The position numbers and the translations under genes are program-made. A stretch of DNA of 64,000 nucleotides, taken from the NCBI RefSeq assembly GCF_002632465.1, contig NZ_NIBS01000011.1, positions 45,488-109,487 on the forward strand, written 5' to 3'. The notes under the pieces are model-generated. The model had not been told where the DNA came from and did no database searches. It saw only the letters and a program-made list of their open reading frames with translations. Source of the stretch: Xenorhabdus budapestensis (lineage in GTDB: Bacteria > Pseudomonadota > Gammaproteobacteria > Enterobacterales > Enterobacteriaceae). Within the stretch, counting starts at the first letter, position 1; each line of letters opens with the position of its first letter. This document shows positions 42,490 through 50,961 of the stretch, piece by piece.

Positions 42490-42680
42490 ATGCACGGGTT
42501 AAGGCTATCGACAATAGCTTATTCGAACAGGCCTTAACTTTGCGTCGTCATTATCTACCAAATGAAAATGATGATACGGAAAATTTAGCCCGTGCAATTT
42601 GGTTAGATAATCGATATTGGGAATATACACGCATTGCAACTGCAAATGGAATTGCATTGGCATTAAAAGGTGAGCCATGA
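42220..42680 (+). CDS. Tail assembly chaperone, -1 frameshift fusion form
   Basis: A programmed -1 frameshift is strongly indicated. The last codons of the short form read ATA AAA AAC TAA, giving the heptamer A AAA AAC at 42480-42486. After a -1 slip, reading continues CTA AAT GCA CGG for 65 codons (LNARVKAIDNSLFEQALTLR...) to a TGA at 42678-42680 that overlaps the tape measure ATG. That extension has no start codon of its own but is plainly coding. A stem GTTAAGGC/GCCTTAAC (42498-42505 with 42531-42538) begins about 11 nt after the heptamer (9 nt if two G-U pairs are added), as expected for a stimulator. Predicted fusion length is about 153 residues, the equivalent of P2 E+E' or lambda gpGT. 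Confidence 0.85.
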
Positions 42681-44923
42681 GTCAGCTCGATTTTATATTA
42701 AATCTAGTCAATAGGGTTACAGAACCACTTGATCGTATAAAAAATGCAGTCTCTGGCGTTGCTGAGGAATCACAAAAGGCATTTGGCAAAATTTCGGCGG
42801 GTGGGAAAACAATAGCTGACTCATTCTGGTCAACGCATAGCTTCCTTGAGCCAGCCATTCAAATGGATGATGCCCTGCAATCAGCCTCATTACAGGGAAT
42901 TGATAGCAGTGTTATGGCAAAAATTGCCAAAGATTCTGTAACCTTTAGCTCACAATATGGCAAGTCAGCCATTGAGTTTGTGAAATCAGCGACGGAAATT
43001 AACAAAGCAGTACAAGGGCTGGAGCAAACGGAATTGCCCCAGATGACCAAAATTGCCAATACCACCGCCGTTGCTCTGAAAACCAGCTCAACAGATGCGG
43101 CGAATTATATGGGGAAAATGTTTGACCTGTTCTCCGATCATGCCGAGTCCGTAGGACATCTTCAATTTGCTGAAGAGCTGTCAGGCAAGGCTGTTTTTAT
43201 GGCACAGACATTCGGCACCAGTATGCCTGAAATGACACTGCTACTGGAAAATACCCGTAAAGCAGGAACAGATTTTGGTGTGGGGATAGATGAACAGTTG
43301 GCTGTATTGGGGCAGTTACAGAGCACGTTGGGAGGCGATGCCAGCCACGCTTATGAGGCGTTTTTATCGGTTGCAACGGGTGGCGCGAAAAGTCTAGGAC
43401 TGAGCTTTGTTAATGCTTCCGGCCAGATGCTTTCCATGCCGGAAATGCTGCAAAAACTACAGGCCAAATATGGCACAAGCATTGAAGGTAATCTGAAAGC
43501 TCAGGCTGAGATTGAAGCAGCATTTGGTGACTCTGCTGTGGTGGTCAAAGCGCTTTTCAACGATGTTGATGCGTTAAACAAGAACATGGCTGCGCTGGGT
43601 GCGAATGATGGAATGGAACGTACCCGTGAAATGGCGGCACAGATGGCTGATCCGTGGGAGCGGTTACAGGCAATCTGGGAGAATCTTCATATTCTAATTG
43701 GTTCAGCATTGCTGCCGGTTATAAAACCTTTGGTTAATTGGCTCGCGGATACCAGCCAAGTATTAGTGCGCTGGATGAAATTGTTTCCCAATATTGCTCG
43801 TTGGGTTGGATATATCACGTTGGCGATTATGAACTTTGCCGTCGTGGGTGCTGTCGCCAATATAGTGATGGGAATCAGTAAGTTTGTTTGGATGGGATTG
43901 ATTGCCGTATGGAATACGGGAGCATTTATATTATCTTTGCTAACAGGAAAGTTCCGTGTGTTGGCAACAGTCAGTACAGTATTGAGTACGGCATTAACTT
44001 GGCTTCGCTCCACCCTGATTTTCACCAATGTAGCAGCCTGGATGGCAGCGGCTGGCCTTACTGCCGTAACTTGGCCTGTATTGGCAATTATTGCTGTTAT
44101 TGCTGGATTGGTTATTGTAGTTATTAAGTTCTGGCAACCCATTAAGGCTTTTATTCAAGGTTTTATTCAGGGCTTTGGTGAAGCTAGTGGTGCACTTTTT
44201 CCGATTGCATCCTTATTTGGTGCAATTGGTTCTGTCATCAGTATTGTTTGGCAGTGTGTTAAGGTTCTGTTTGGCTGGTTTGCTGATTTGTTAGCTCCAA
44301 TACAATACACCAGTGAAGAATTACAAGGTGCCACTGATGCGGGACGTTCTTTTGGCCATTCTGTGGCTGGAGCTATTGAAGTTATTATGACTCCAATAAA
44401 TTTGATTATTCAGCTTATTATCGTTCTGGTTTCTCTATTTGAGTTCGCAGGAGAAAAAATATCTAATTTTTTTGAAGATTTTTCTCTGGGTAATATGTTC
44501 TCTGGCCTTGGCGATATATTAAGCTTTATTCCGGGTTTCGAAATTGGATCTATTGGAGCCAAAGTAATTGGGGAAATGGTTAATGATCCAATGGAAAAAA
44601 CAACGGCTTCCAATATGGGAGTGGGAAAAAATACTCAAAAGTTGATAACTCAGTCCAATAATATGTTGCAGGGACAATCCCAAACTATATCTCAGCAAAT
44701 TATGCCTCAGACTGTGCAATCAGTTAATCCGTTGGAAAGTGAAGGAGTATTAACAGGTGGAAAAAAACTGGGTATTAATAGAAATGGCCTGATGAGTGAA
44801 GTGGCGAATAATTCACAGACTATTAATGATAACAGCCGCCGTATTGAAAGTGTGACATTCAATGTTTCCAATGGCATGACACCAGATCAATTTACGGAAT
44901 GGGAACAAGTGGCCTATGGATGA
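42677..44923 (+). CDS. Tail tape measure protein (GpT-like)
   Basis: The 748-residue protein has the TP901-type tape measure layout: an N-terminal helical part (residues 1-60), a conserved domain (DALQSASLQGIDSSV to AQMADPWERLQAIWENL, about 55-345), then several hydrophobic stretches (about 380-500) and a polar C-terminus. Tape measures set tail length during assembly; at roughly 1.5 angstrom per residue this one would give a tail near 110 nm, a typical R-type or P2-size value (inference). It overlaps the chaperone fusion stop (ATGA) and the next gene by 8 bp. Confidence 0.87.
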   Translation: MSQLDFILNLVNRVTEPLDRIKNAVSGVAEESQKAFGKISAGGKTIADSFWSTHSFLEPAIQMDDALQSASLQGIDSSVMAKIAKDSVTFSSQYGKSAIEFVKSATEINKAVQGLEQTELPQMTKIANTTAVALKTSSTDAANYMGKMFDLFSDHAESVGHLQFAEELSGKAVFMAQTFGTSMPEMTLLLENTRKAGTDFGVGIDEQLAVLGQLQSTLGGDASHAYEAFLSVATGGAKSLGLSFVNASGQMLSMPEMLQKLQAKYGTSIEGNLKAQAEIEAAFGDSAVVVKALFNDVDALNKNMAALGANDGMERTREMAAQMADPWERLQAIWENLHILIGSALLPVIKPLVNWLADTSQVLVRWMKLFPNIARWVGYITLAIMNFAVVGAVANIVMGISKFVWMGLIAVWNTGAFILSLLTGKFRVLATVSTVLSTALTWLRSTLIFTNVAAWMAAAGLTAVTWPVLAIIAVIAGLVIVVIKFWQPIKAFIQGFIQGFGEASGALFPIASLFGAIGSVISIVWQCVKVLFGWFADLLAPIQYTSEELQGATDAGRSFGHSVAGAIEVIMTPINLIIQLIIVLVSLFEFAGEKISNFFEDFSLGNMFSGLGDILSFIPGFEIGSIGAKVIGEMVNDPMEKTTASNMGVGKNTQKLITQSNNMLQGQSQTISQQIMPQTVQSVNPLESEGVLTGGKKLGINRNGLMSEVANNSQTINDNSRRIESVTFNVSNGMTPDQFTEWEQVAYG

Positions 44924-45251
44924 GCCTAGATATATTGATTTGTTAATTAGTGAGCGTGATTTTACGCTCAATTCAGGGAATGAACCGCATTTCTGTAATA
45001 ATCGGTTTTCTATTGGACAGGATTGTGTTCACGCGATTATTGAAAGTGGTCTGGCAACAAATTTAATTGCTGAACGCAGTCCGACATTACGTGCGGATAT
45101 TCAGACTCAGATAGTGATTCTAATCGAAAATGATGAGCGGATTATTCCGGGCACTGTCAGCATCAATGAAGAATCACCGACCAAGTTATGGATCACGGCA
45201 GAAACTTACGATTTTGGTCGTATTAATGTGAGTGTGGGAAATGGACACTAA
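44916..45251 (+). CDS. DUF2590 baseplate protein (GpW/gp25 position)
   Basis: The 111-residue product fits DUF2590, a small baseplate protein found between tape measure and baseplate J genes in this type of cluster. It occupies the place of the gp25-like wedge protein GpW in P2. The pattern EPRYIDLLISERDFTLNSG ... ERIIPGTVSINEESPTKLWI is recognisable. It overlaps both neighbours, so translation is coupled. Confidence 0.72.
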   Translation: MDEPRYIDLLISERDFTLNSGNEPHFCNNRFSIGQDCVHAIIESGLATNLIAERSPTLRADIQTQIVILIENDERIIPGTVSINEESPTKLWITAETYDFGRINVSVGNGH

Positions 45252-46425
45252 ACCAACGATGGATTATGAAAAGGTACTGCGTGACAGCGGGATGCCGACG
45301 ACGGAAGCCGATATTAGCAAGGCATTCGCTCAGGTCGTGGATGAGGCGGGATTAATCACCAACACCTCGCGCATGTCCCCGTTCTGGCGGCTGATTAACA
45401 CCATTGTCACGCGCCCGGTACTGTGGCTGAAAGACGCATTAATCAACGTCACGCTGAAGAATATGTATTTAGCGACGGCATCGGGTGCATGGCTGGATAT
45501 GTTTGCCTGGGGCGTGAACCTGAAACGCAAACCTGCTTCTGCTGCACAGGGGGTGATCCGTTTTTATAAAGCGGCGGGCGCTTCGGCGGTGACGGTGCCT
45601 GCCGGAACGGTTATCCAGACTGAGCGCATTAATGGCGAAATCTACCGGGTCAGCACCACGGAAAGTACGGTGATAGCTGACGGTGTGCCCAGTGCTTTGT
45701 TGCCCGTCACCGCAGAGGCCGCAGGCGGCGCATTTAACCTTGCACCCGGATATTTTCGAATTCTGCCCGTGGCGGTGTCCGGGATTGTGCGGGTACAGAA
45801 TGAAGAAGGCTGGTTATTGGCGCCCGGTGCGGATGCGGAGTCGGACGATGATTTGCGTGATCGTTGCCGCAACCAATATAACCTGGTCGGTAACTATCAT
45901 ACTGATGCGGTTTACCGCGGCATGATTGCCACTGTTGCAGGTTTAAGTATTGACCGGATTTTCTTTCTGCATGACGCGCCCCGTGGCGCGGGAACCGCCA
46001 ATGCGTATCTGTTGCTGGATTCGGGGGTGATTAGCCAGCCGTTTATTGAGGCGGTCAACGATTACATCACCAATCAGGGCCATCACGGGCATGGCGATGA
46101 TATGCAATGCCTGCCGATGCCGGAAACTCAGCATGACTTAGCGGTCACATTGTTTGTGGTCAGTCTGGCGAACTACAGTCAGGAGCAGATAGTGACCCTG
46201 AAACGGGATGTGGAAAACCTGATCCGCTGCGCATTCCGGGAAAACAGCCAGTATGCCGTGAAGAAAACGTGGCCGTACTCGCGCTTTTCCTTTTCCAACT
46301 TAGGGCGGGAAATCCACCGTGAATTCAGCGAGATTGAATCTCTGACTTTTTCACTGGGGGATATTCTCAGTGACTTAAGTGTGCCGAGACTGAAAACACT
46401 CTCTGTGGAGGTGAAAAATGTCTGA
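45241..46425 (+). CDS. Baseplate J-like protein
   Basis: This 394-residue protein belongs to the Baseplate_J family (P2 GpJ, Mu gp47), which builds the baseplate wedge together with the GpI-like protein. Recognisable parts are AWGVNLKRKPASAAQGVIRFY, the TVPAGTVIQTERINGEIYRV strand region and the GADAESDDDLRDRCRNQY helix. I start at the ATG at 45241, overlapping the end of the DUF2590 gene; a GTG at 45232 is possible. From here on the DNA is visibly richer in G+C than the preceding tail genes. Confidence 0.88.
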   Translation: MDTKPTMDYEKVLRDSGMPTTEADISKAFAQVVDEAGLITNTSRMSPFWRLINTIVTRPVLWLKDALINVTLKNMYLATASGAWLDMFAWGVNLKRKPASAAQGVIRFYKAAGASAVTVPAGTVIQTERINGEIYRVSTTESTVIADGVPSALLPVTAEAAGGAFNLAPGYFRILPVAVSGIVRVQNEEGWLLAPGADAESDDDLRDRCRNQYNLVGNYHTDAVYRGMIATVAGLSIDRIFFLHDAPRGAGTANAYLLLDSGVISQPFIEAVNDYITNQGHHGHGDDMQCLPMPETQHDLAVTLFVVSLANYSQEQIVTLKRDVENLIRCAFRENSQYAVKKTWPYSRFSFSNLGREIHREFSEIESLTFSLGDILSDLSVPRLKTLSVEVKNV

Positions 46426-47074
46426 GTTCAGGGAACGTCTTCAACGACTGACCTTGCCCTCATGGATGGATAAAGGTGAGCCTGCCAAACTGCTCAATGC
46501 AGCGCGGACATTCTGGTCACAGGTTTATGACTGGCTGACATGGCCGTTGGCCCAACTGGATGCGGAAACCTGTACCGAATCGCTGTTATCCGTACTGGCC
46601 TATCAGCGGGATATCCAGCGTTTTAACGGCGACCCGCTACCCTTGTTCCGAAAGCGCGTGAAGTACGCGTTTATCAACGCCAAAGATGCCGGCAGCATCG
46701 CGGGATTTATTGCCATCTTTGAACGCCTCGGCGTGGGCTATGTGGAATTACTGGAACGCCAGCCGGACATTGACTGGGATGTGATTATCCTGCGCCTCAG
46801 TGACAGCCAGATAGCGGCCAACCCTGATTTGCTGATGAATATCATCCGCCAGTACGGGCGCACCTGCCGTCGTTACCGTTTTGAAGTGATCGCGAAAAAC
46901 CAGTTATTGATGCGGGTAGGTAGCGTGGGAGCAGATTATTGCGCGTATGCCGCCGCCATACCGACCCAACCATTATTATTAAAAGTGGGGCATATCGCAG
47001 GCGTTGCCGTCTGTGACAGTGCCAGCCTCAAGGAAAGTACTGCACCGAACGTCACCTACGGTGCGACATTATAA
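46418..47074 (+). CDS. GpI-like phage tail protein
   Basis: The 218-residue product follows the J gene with an 8-bp overlap and has the features of P2 GpI-like wedge proteins: a short helical N-terminus (RLQRLTLPSWMDKGEPAKLL), a helical middle with YQRDIQRFNGDPLPLFRKRV and an alpha/beta C-terminal part. It would join baseplate J to the tail fibre. GGAGG is the ribosome binding site. Confidence 0.78.
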   Translation: MSEFRERLQRLTLPSWMDKGEPAKLLNAARTFWSQVYDWLTWPLAQLDAETCTESLLSVLAYQRDIQRFNGDPLPLFRKRVKYAFINAKDAGSIAGFIAIFERLGVGYVELLERQPDIDWDVIILRLSDSQIAANPDLLMNIIRQYGRTCRRYRFEVIAKNQLLMRVGSVGADYCAYAAAIPTQPLLLKVGHIAGVAVCDSASLKESTAPNVTYGATL

Positions 47075-47083
47075 GGAAATAGT

Positions 47084-49111
47084 ATGTCTTCAGTGATAAC
47101 GACAGACTTTGAAAAATGGAAAGCCCAGCAAGTGGCCGCAGGTCAGCCTGTGGTGCTGGATGAATTTGTCTTTGCCAATGTGCCGAACCTTGATCCGTCG
47201 AAAGAATTCAGTCGCAGTGAAAAATTGCCTGCTCAAAACCAGATTGTTCACCGTCAGGCGGTCAATAAAACCGGACTCGCCAGTGAGAACGCGGTGGCTT
47301 ACAGCGTCACACTGGGCACCGAAGTGGGTAATTTTGATTTTAACTGGATTGGCCTTATCAGTAAGACCTCCGGTGTCATTGGTATGATCACCCATGCGCC
47401 CACCCAGAAAAAAATCAAAACCGCTAACGGCTTGCAGGGCAATGTCCTTACCCGCTCTTTCCTGCTGGAGTTTGACGGTGCAGCAACAGAAACAGCGATT
47501 ACCACCACAGCAGAAACATGGCAGATTGATTTTACCGCCCGTTTAACAGGCATTGACGAAATGCAGCGCCTGATTAATACCGACAGTTATGGTGAAGCCG
47601 CCTTTTTTGGGGATGGCTTTGCGGTGGTGCGTCAGGGCGAGCAGTATCTGGTGAAAAAAGGGCTGGCCTATGTCGGTGGGCTGCGTGGAGTACTGGAATT
47701 TGACCAGACATTAAACAGTCTGCGTAATATCCGTGTGTATGCCGATTTTAGTTATCAGGGCAATCTGGTGAGCCAGTGGAAAACCACTGTTAAAATTACG
47801 GCTGCAAATGACCAGAAAAACTACGTGGATGCAGCCGGATATCCGCATTATGTGTTTGCTATTGCCCTGATTGACGGAAACGGCAATGTGACTGACTTAC
47901 GCCGTCAGGGAACATTAAATGCCCGTGATATTGCTGATCTACAAAAAGTCTTAAATCAGGTTCAACAGGACTATGCCACGAAAGCGGCATTATTACGCGG
48001 CCTGAATGCAAAGCAACCCAAAGGCGATTATGCGACATGGCAGGAAGTGCAAAGCGGATTGAATGCCAAACAGACGAAGGGTGACTATGCCACAAAAGAA
48101 GACCTTAAAACGGGGCTTGCGGGAAAGTTTAATCACACGGGTGGTGAAATTTCAGGCAGTATCGATATCAGAGGCAATATCACTTCTTATGGTGATGTGA
48201 TACAGGTCGTCAATAATAAAAATAATCAATCCCTGCAACTGGATGTCACCAATGACGGCATTGTACGCATCAATGCCAGAAGAAAAGGCGAAGAATCCAC
48301 AACCCATTTGTTACCGGGTGGGAGTGGTCAACTCATGCAACTCGGGGACAATGGATTCGCCGGGAAAGGGGTGCTGTACAATCACAACCAGAAGGCACTG
48401 GAATCCGTGTTACTGAGAGAATCCAGTCTCTCGCAAATTTTCAGAAATGATACCACCACGACCTTAGCTCATCGGTATTCACCGAGCCTGTTGATGAGAA
48501 CGGGGGACACCTCCGCCATTCTCTCGGTTGATTTTAATTCGGCTAATGTCAAAGTGACCTCCGTGTTACTGAATAACAACGAAAGAAAAAAGAATGACCT
48601 GTATGGCACCGGCAACACGAAAGTGGATAGAAGTGGTTACTTACGCATTGATTCCTCTTCTACTGAATTAGTGGGTGTTCCTGTCGGCGGCACTGTTTTG
48701 TGGAACTCATCCGCGCCCATCCCTGCGGATTTCTGGCCTAACGAAGGGCGTGAATTTTCAGCCAGTGACTACCCGGAATTAGCCAGGATATTTCCAGACC
48801 TGAAATTACCCGATGACCGCGGATACGCCATCCGTATCGCTGACAATGGGAGGAAGATTGATATGGGGAGAACCGTGGGAACCTATCAGGATGATGCCAT
48901 GAGAAACTTAACAGGTGCGTTTACCGCGCGGGCTGACAGTGGGGCACTCACGACCGGGGTTTTCAGTAAAGAAGGGGCGGGTCAAACGATGTCATCCGGC
49001 CCCTCCGATGTCCTCGGCACCATCCACTTCAATGCCGCCCGGCAAGTCCCCACGGCACACGAATTTCGTATGAAGAACGTGGCTAAAATTTTAATTACGA
49101 GGATAAAATAA
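47084..49111 (+). CDS. Tail fibre protein (DUF3751 N-terminus, collar-type tip)
   Basis: The 675-residue receptor-binding fibre has a DUF3751-type baseplate-attachment domain in the first 200 residues (FVFANVPNLDPSKEFSRSEK, FDFNWIGLISKTSGVIGMIT). A short shaft follows with two near-identical 13-residue units (GLNAKQPKGDYAT and GLNAKQTKGDYAT, around 303-335) and a related third. A long beta region leads to a tail-collar-like tip (VPVGGTVLWNSSAPIPADFW to FRMKNVAKILITRIK, about 530-675). The tip determines target range. It overlaps its assembly gene by one base. Confidence 0.86.
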   Translation: MSSVITTDFEKWKAQQVAAGQPVVLDEFVFANVPNLDPSKEFSRSEKLPAQNQIVHRQAVNKTGLASENAVAYSVTLGTEVGNFDFNWIGLISKTSGVIGMITHAPTQKKIKTANGLQGNVLTRSFLLEFDGAATETAITTTAETWQIDFTARLTGIDEMQRLINTDSYGEAAFFGDGFAVVRQGEQYLVKKGLAYVGGLRGVLEFDQTLNSLRNIRVYADFSYQGNLVSQWKTTVKITAANDQKNYVDAAGYPHYVFAIALIDGNGNVTDLRRQGTLNARDIADLQKVLNQVQQDYATKAALLRGLNAKQPKGDYATWQEVQSGLNAKQTKGDYATKEDLKTGLAGKFNHTGGEISGSIDIRGNITSYGDVIQVVNNKNNQSLQLDVTNDGIVRINARRKGEESTTHLLPGGSGQLMQLGDNGFAGKGVLYNHNQKALESVLLRESSLSQIFRNDTTTTLAHRYSPSLLMRTGDTSAILSVDFNSANVKVTSVLLNNNERKKNDLYGTGNTKVDRSGYLRIDSSSTELVGVPVGGTVLWNSSAPIPADFWPNEGREFSASDYPELARIFPDLKLPDDRGYAIRIADNGRKIDMGRTVGTYQDDAMRNLTGAFTARADSGALTTGVFSKEGAGQTMSSGPSDVLGTIHFNAARQVPTAHEFRMKNVAKILITRIK

Positions 49112-49728
49112 TGAAATACACAACAACGATTCAAAAAGCCCAATTCAACGATAAGGGACTGGCCATCATTGCGGGCTGGGCTGAGGTCTATATCTGCGAC
49201 CCCATGACACGCGAATATATTCATGCATCATGGGATAATGTGCCGTTCGGCGGCTCAGTTGTTGGCGGTGCTTACCGGGATAAGCCTGACTTACCGACAG
49301 AATCAGCGATTGCGGTGATCCGCAGTGAAGATGAAAAGTCGTGGGTATATGTTGCTGACCATCGCGGTAAACAAGCCTACAATACCGACAATCGCCAGCC
49401 CGTAGAGATTGATTTCCTTGGTGATTTGCCACCCTCGCTGACACTTTCTGAACCCAAAACGGATTTTGATGTATGGGACGGCAAAAACTGGGTCACGGAC
49501 ACTGACGCACAAAAAGTCGCGCTGATTGCACACGCCGAGTATGAAAAAGCACAAAGACTAAAAGAGGCAAATAATACCCTCACTTATTTACAGGATGCGG
49601 TTGATGTTGAGCTGGCATCCGACGAAGAAATTGCCGCCCTGCAAGCGTGGAAAAAATACCGTGTTTTATTAAACCGTGTAAACACATCAAAGGCGCCTGA
49701 TATTCACTGGCCGGAGCAATCCCAGTAA
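49111..49728 (+). CDS. Tail fibre assembly protein
   Basis: The 205-residue protein is of the Caudo_TAP (tail fibre assembly, P2 GpG/lambda Tfa) family. The N-terminal part has the usual fibre-tip-like region and the C-terminal part shows KTDFDVWDGKNWVTDTDAQ, then a helix ending LQAWKKYRVLLNRV, a strong family marker. It starts on the last base of the fibre stop (TAATG) and is probably needed to fold that fibre only. Confidence 0.88.
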   Translation: MKYTTTIQKAQFNDKGLAIIAGWAEVYICDPMTREYIHASWDNVPFGGSVVGGAYRDKPDLPTESAIAVIRSEDEKSWVYVADHRGKQAYNTDNRQPVEIDFLGDLPPSLTLSEPKTDFDVWDGKNWVTDTDAQKVALIAHAEYEKAQRLKEANNTLTYLQDAVDVELASDEEIAALQAWKKYRVLLNRVNTSKAPDIHWPEQSQ

Positions 49729-50453
49729 TGCACTGGCAGCGTAAAACTCTGCAACTGTCCCCGAATTTATCGGGGCTATCGGCTGCTATTGTGCCCGTTC
49801 ATCCGTTTATTTACGGTATCGGGCAGCAGACTGACAGCGGCAGTTACTTAAGCCCAACCAATGCCATTGAGACGCTGGCGACTAAACTCACGGGTGCAGG
49901 CGATATCAACAGCCTGATACTGATGGTGTGTGCCAAAACGTATGATGAGTTTATGCAGCATCTCACGCAGTTTTCATCAGTGCTACCGCTGCCTGCATTT
50001 GCTCAGGTCAAACGGATGGCAAAGACGGCGGAAAGTCTGGCCACGACCAAAATGCAATTGCCGGGCAAACTGGGTGGCGGTTTACCGCTGCCCCAGCCCT
50101 TATCCACCGCAACCAGCCGTCTGGCGGTCAATGCGCAATTGATCGCCAACGCCAACGCGCAGGCCAGTGCGGGTAGCAGTATCGCCGGGTTAACATCTCA
50201 GTTAACCGCCTTTACTGCCGCCCGACAATCCGCGTTGCAGCACGTCACCGATGCCATGAGCGGATTGGCGGGAAAGTCAGCCACGGTCTGGGCGTTCTCC
50301 GGGAAAGGGAACGGCGCACATGTGGCGGAAAAGTTACGTAAGAATATCCCCGAACCGGACGCGGTTTACACGCTGGCGGTTCTGTTTGCCGGGGACGATA
50401 TTCGCCCATTAGAAAGGATGCTACATGAGCCAAATTATCATCCTCGCCCTTGA
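49728..50453 (+). CDS. Tail/baseplate-associated protein of unknown function
   Basis: I do not recognise this 241-residue protein with certainty. It is predicted mostly helical and Ala/Ser/Leu-rich, with no signal peptide or membrane segment, and lies in the place where DNA-circularisation-like (Mu gpN-type) tail proteins occur in other contractile tail clusters. It abuts the fibre assembly gene and overlaps the next gene by 29 bp, so it belongs to the same operon and is very likely structural or an assembly factor. Confidence 0.6.
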   Translation: MHWQRKTLQLSPNLSGLSAAIVPVHPFIYGIGQQTDSGSYLSPTNAIETLATKLTGAGDINSLILMVCAKTYDEFMQHLTQFSSVLPLPAFAQVKRMAKTAESLATTKMQLPGKLGGGLPLPQPLSTATSRLAVNAQLIANANAQASAGSSIAGLTSQLTAFTAARQSALQHVTDAMSGLAGKSATVWAFSGKGNGAHVAEKLRKNIPEPDAVYTLAVLFAGDDIRPLERMLHEPNYHPRP

Positions 50454-50961
50454 TGGTGAGGCCATTCCGTTAAAAAGCCTGACTGTCACGCCGTCAGTGA
50501 TGTTTCAGGATCAAGACCAGAGCGGGCAGTCTTCCAGTACCGCAGTCGCTGAACAGGGGATTAAGCCGAAAGAACTACGTATCACGGGCATTATTCCCTT
50601 TACCGAACAGAAAACCCTGGCGCGCCTGTTTGCGCTGGCGGAAGCCAAAGACAGTGGCAACCTGAAACGCTACCGGGTCGCCAACCTGACCGCACAGGCT
50701 ATTAACTTTCGTATTGGCACCTTTACGGGCACGATTGATGCCAGCAAGGTGGACGGCAAGCAGGCATGGCAGGTTTCTTTCACACTCAGGGAGCACTTGT
50801 CTGTGGCGGAAAAACGTGATTCTCGTGCAGCCAGCAATATTCAAGCGAAAAAACAAACAAGACATGGAGGAAGTGTAGTCAAAGAAGAGTCGGAAGAATT
50901 AAGCTGGTTTGAACGCCATGTATTAAAGCCGATTAATGATTGGATAGGACCAGCCAAATAA
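50425..50961 (+). CDS. Baseplate complex protein
   Basis: The 178-residue product matches a family annotated as baseplate complex protein in enterobacterial tail clusters of the DUF2586/DUF2597 type: start SQIIILALDGEAIPLKSLTV, then FQDQDQSGQSSSTAVAEQG and a C-terminal LSWFERHVLKPINDWIGPAK. It probably links the tube to the hub, like GpX/GpU or LysM-type proteins in other tails. Overlapping starts and stops tie it to both neighbours. Confidence 0.72.
   Translation: MSQIIILALDGEAIPLKSLTVTPSVMFQDQDQSGQSSSTAVAEQGIKPKELRITGIIPFTEQKTLARLFALAEAKDSGNLKRYRVANLTAQAINFRIGTFTGTIDASKVDGKQAWQVSFTLREHLSVAEKRDSRAASNIQAKKQTRHGGSVVKEESEELSWFERHVLKPINDWIGPAK

Noticed and set aside
42490-42537. Short ATG frame directly after the chaperone stop
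   Set aside because: It encodes only 15 residues; the true coding signal here is the -1 frame extension.
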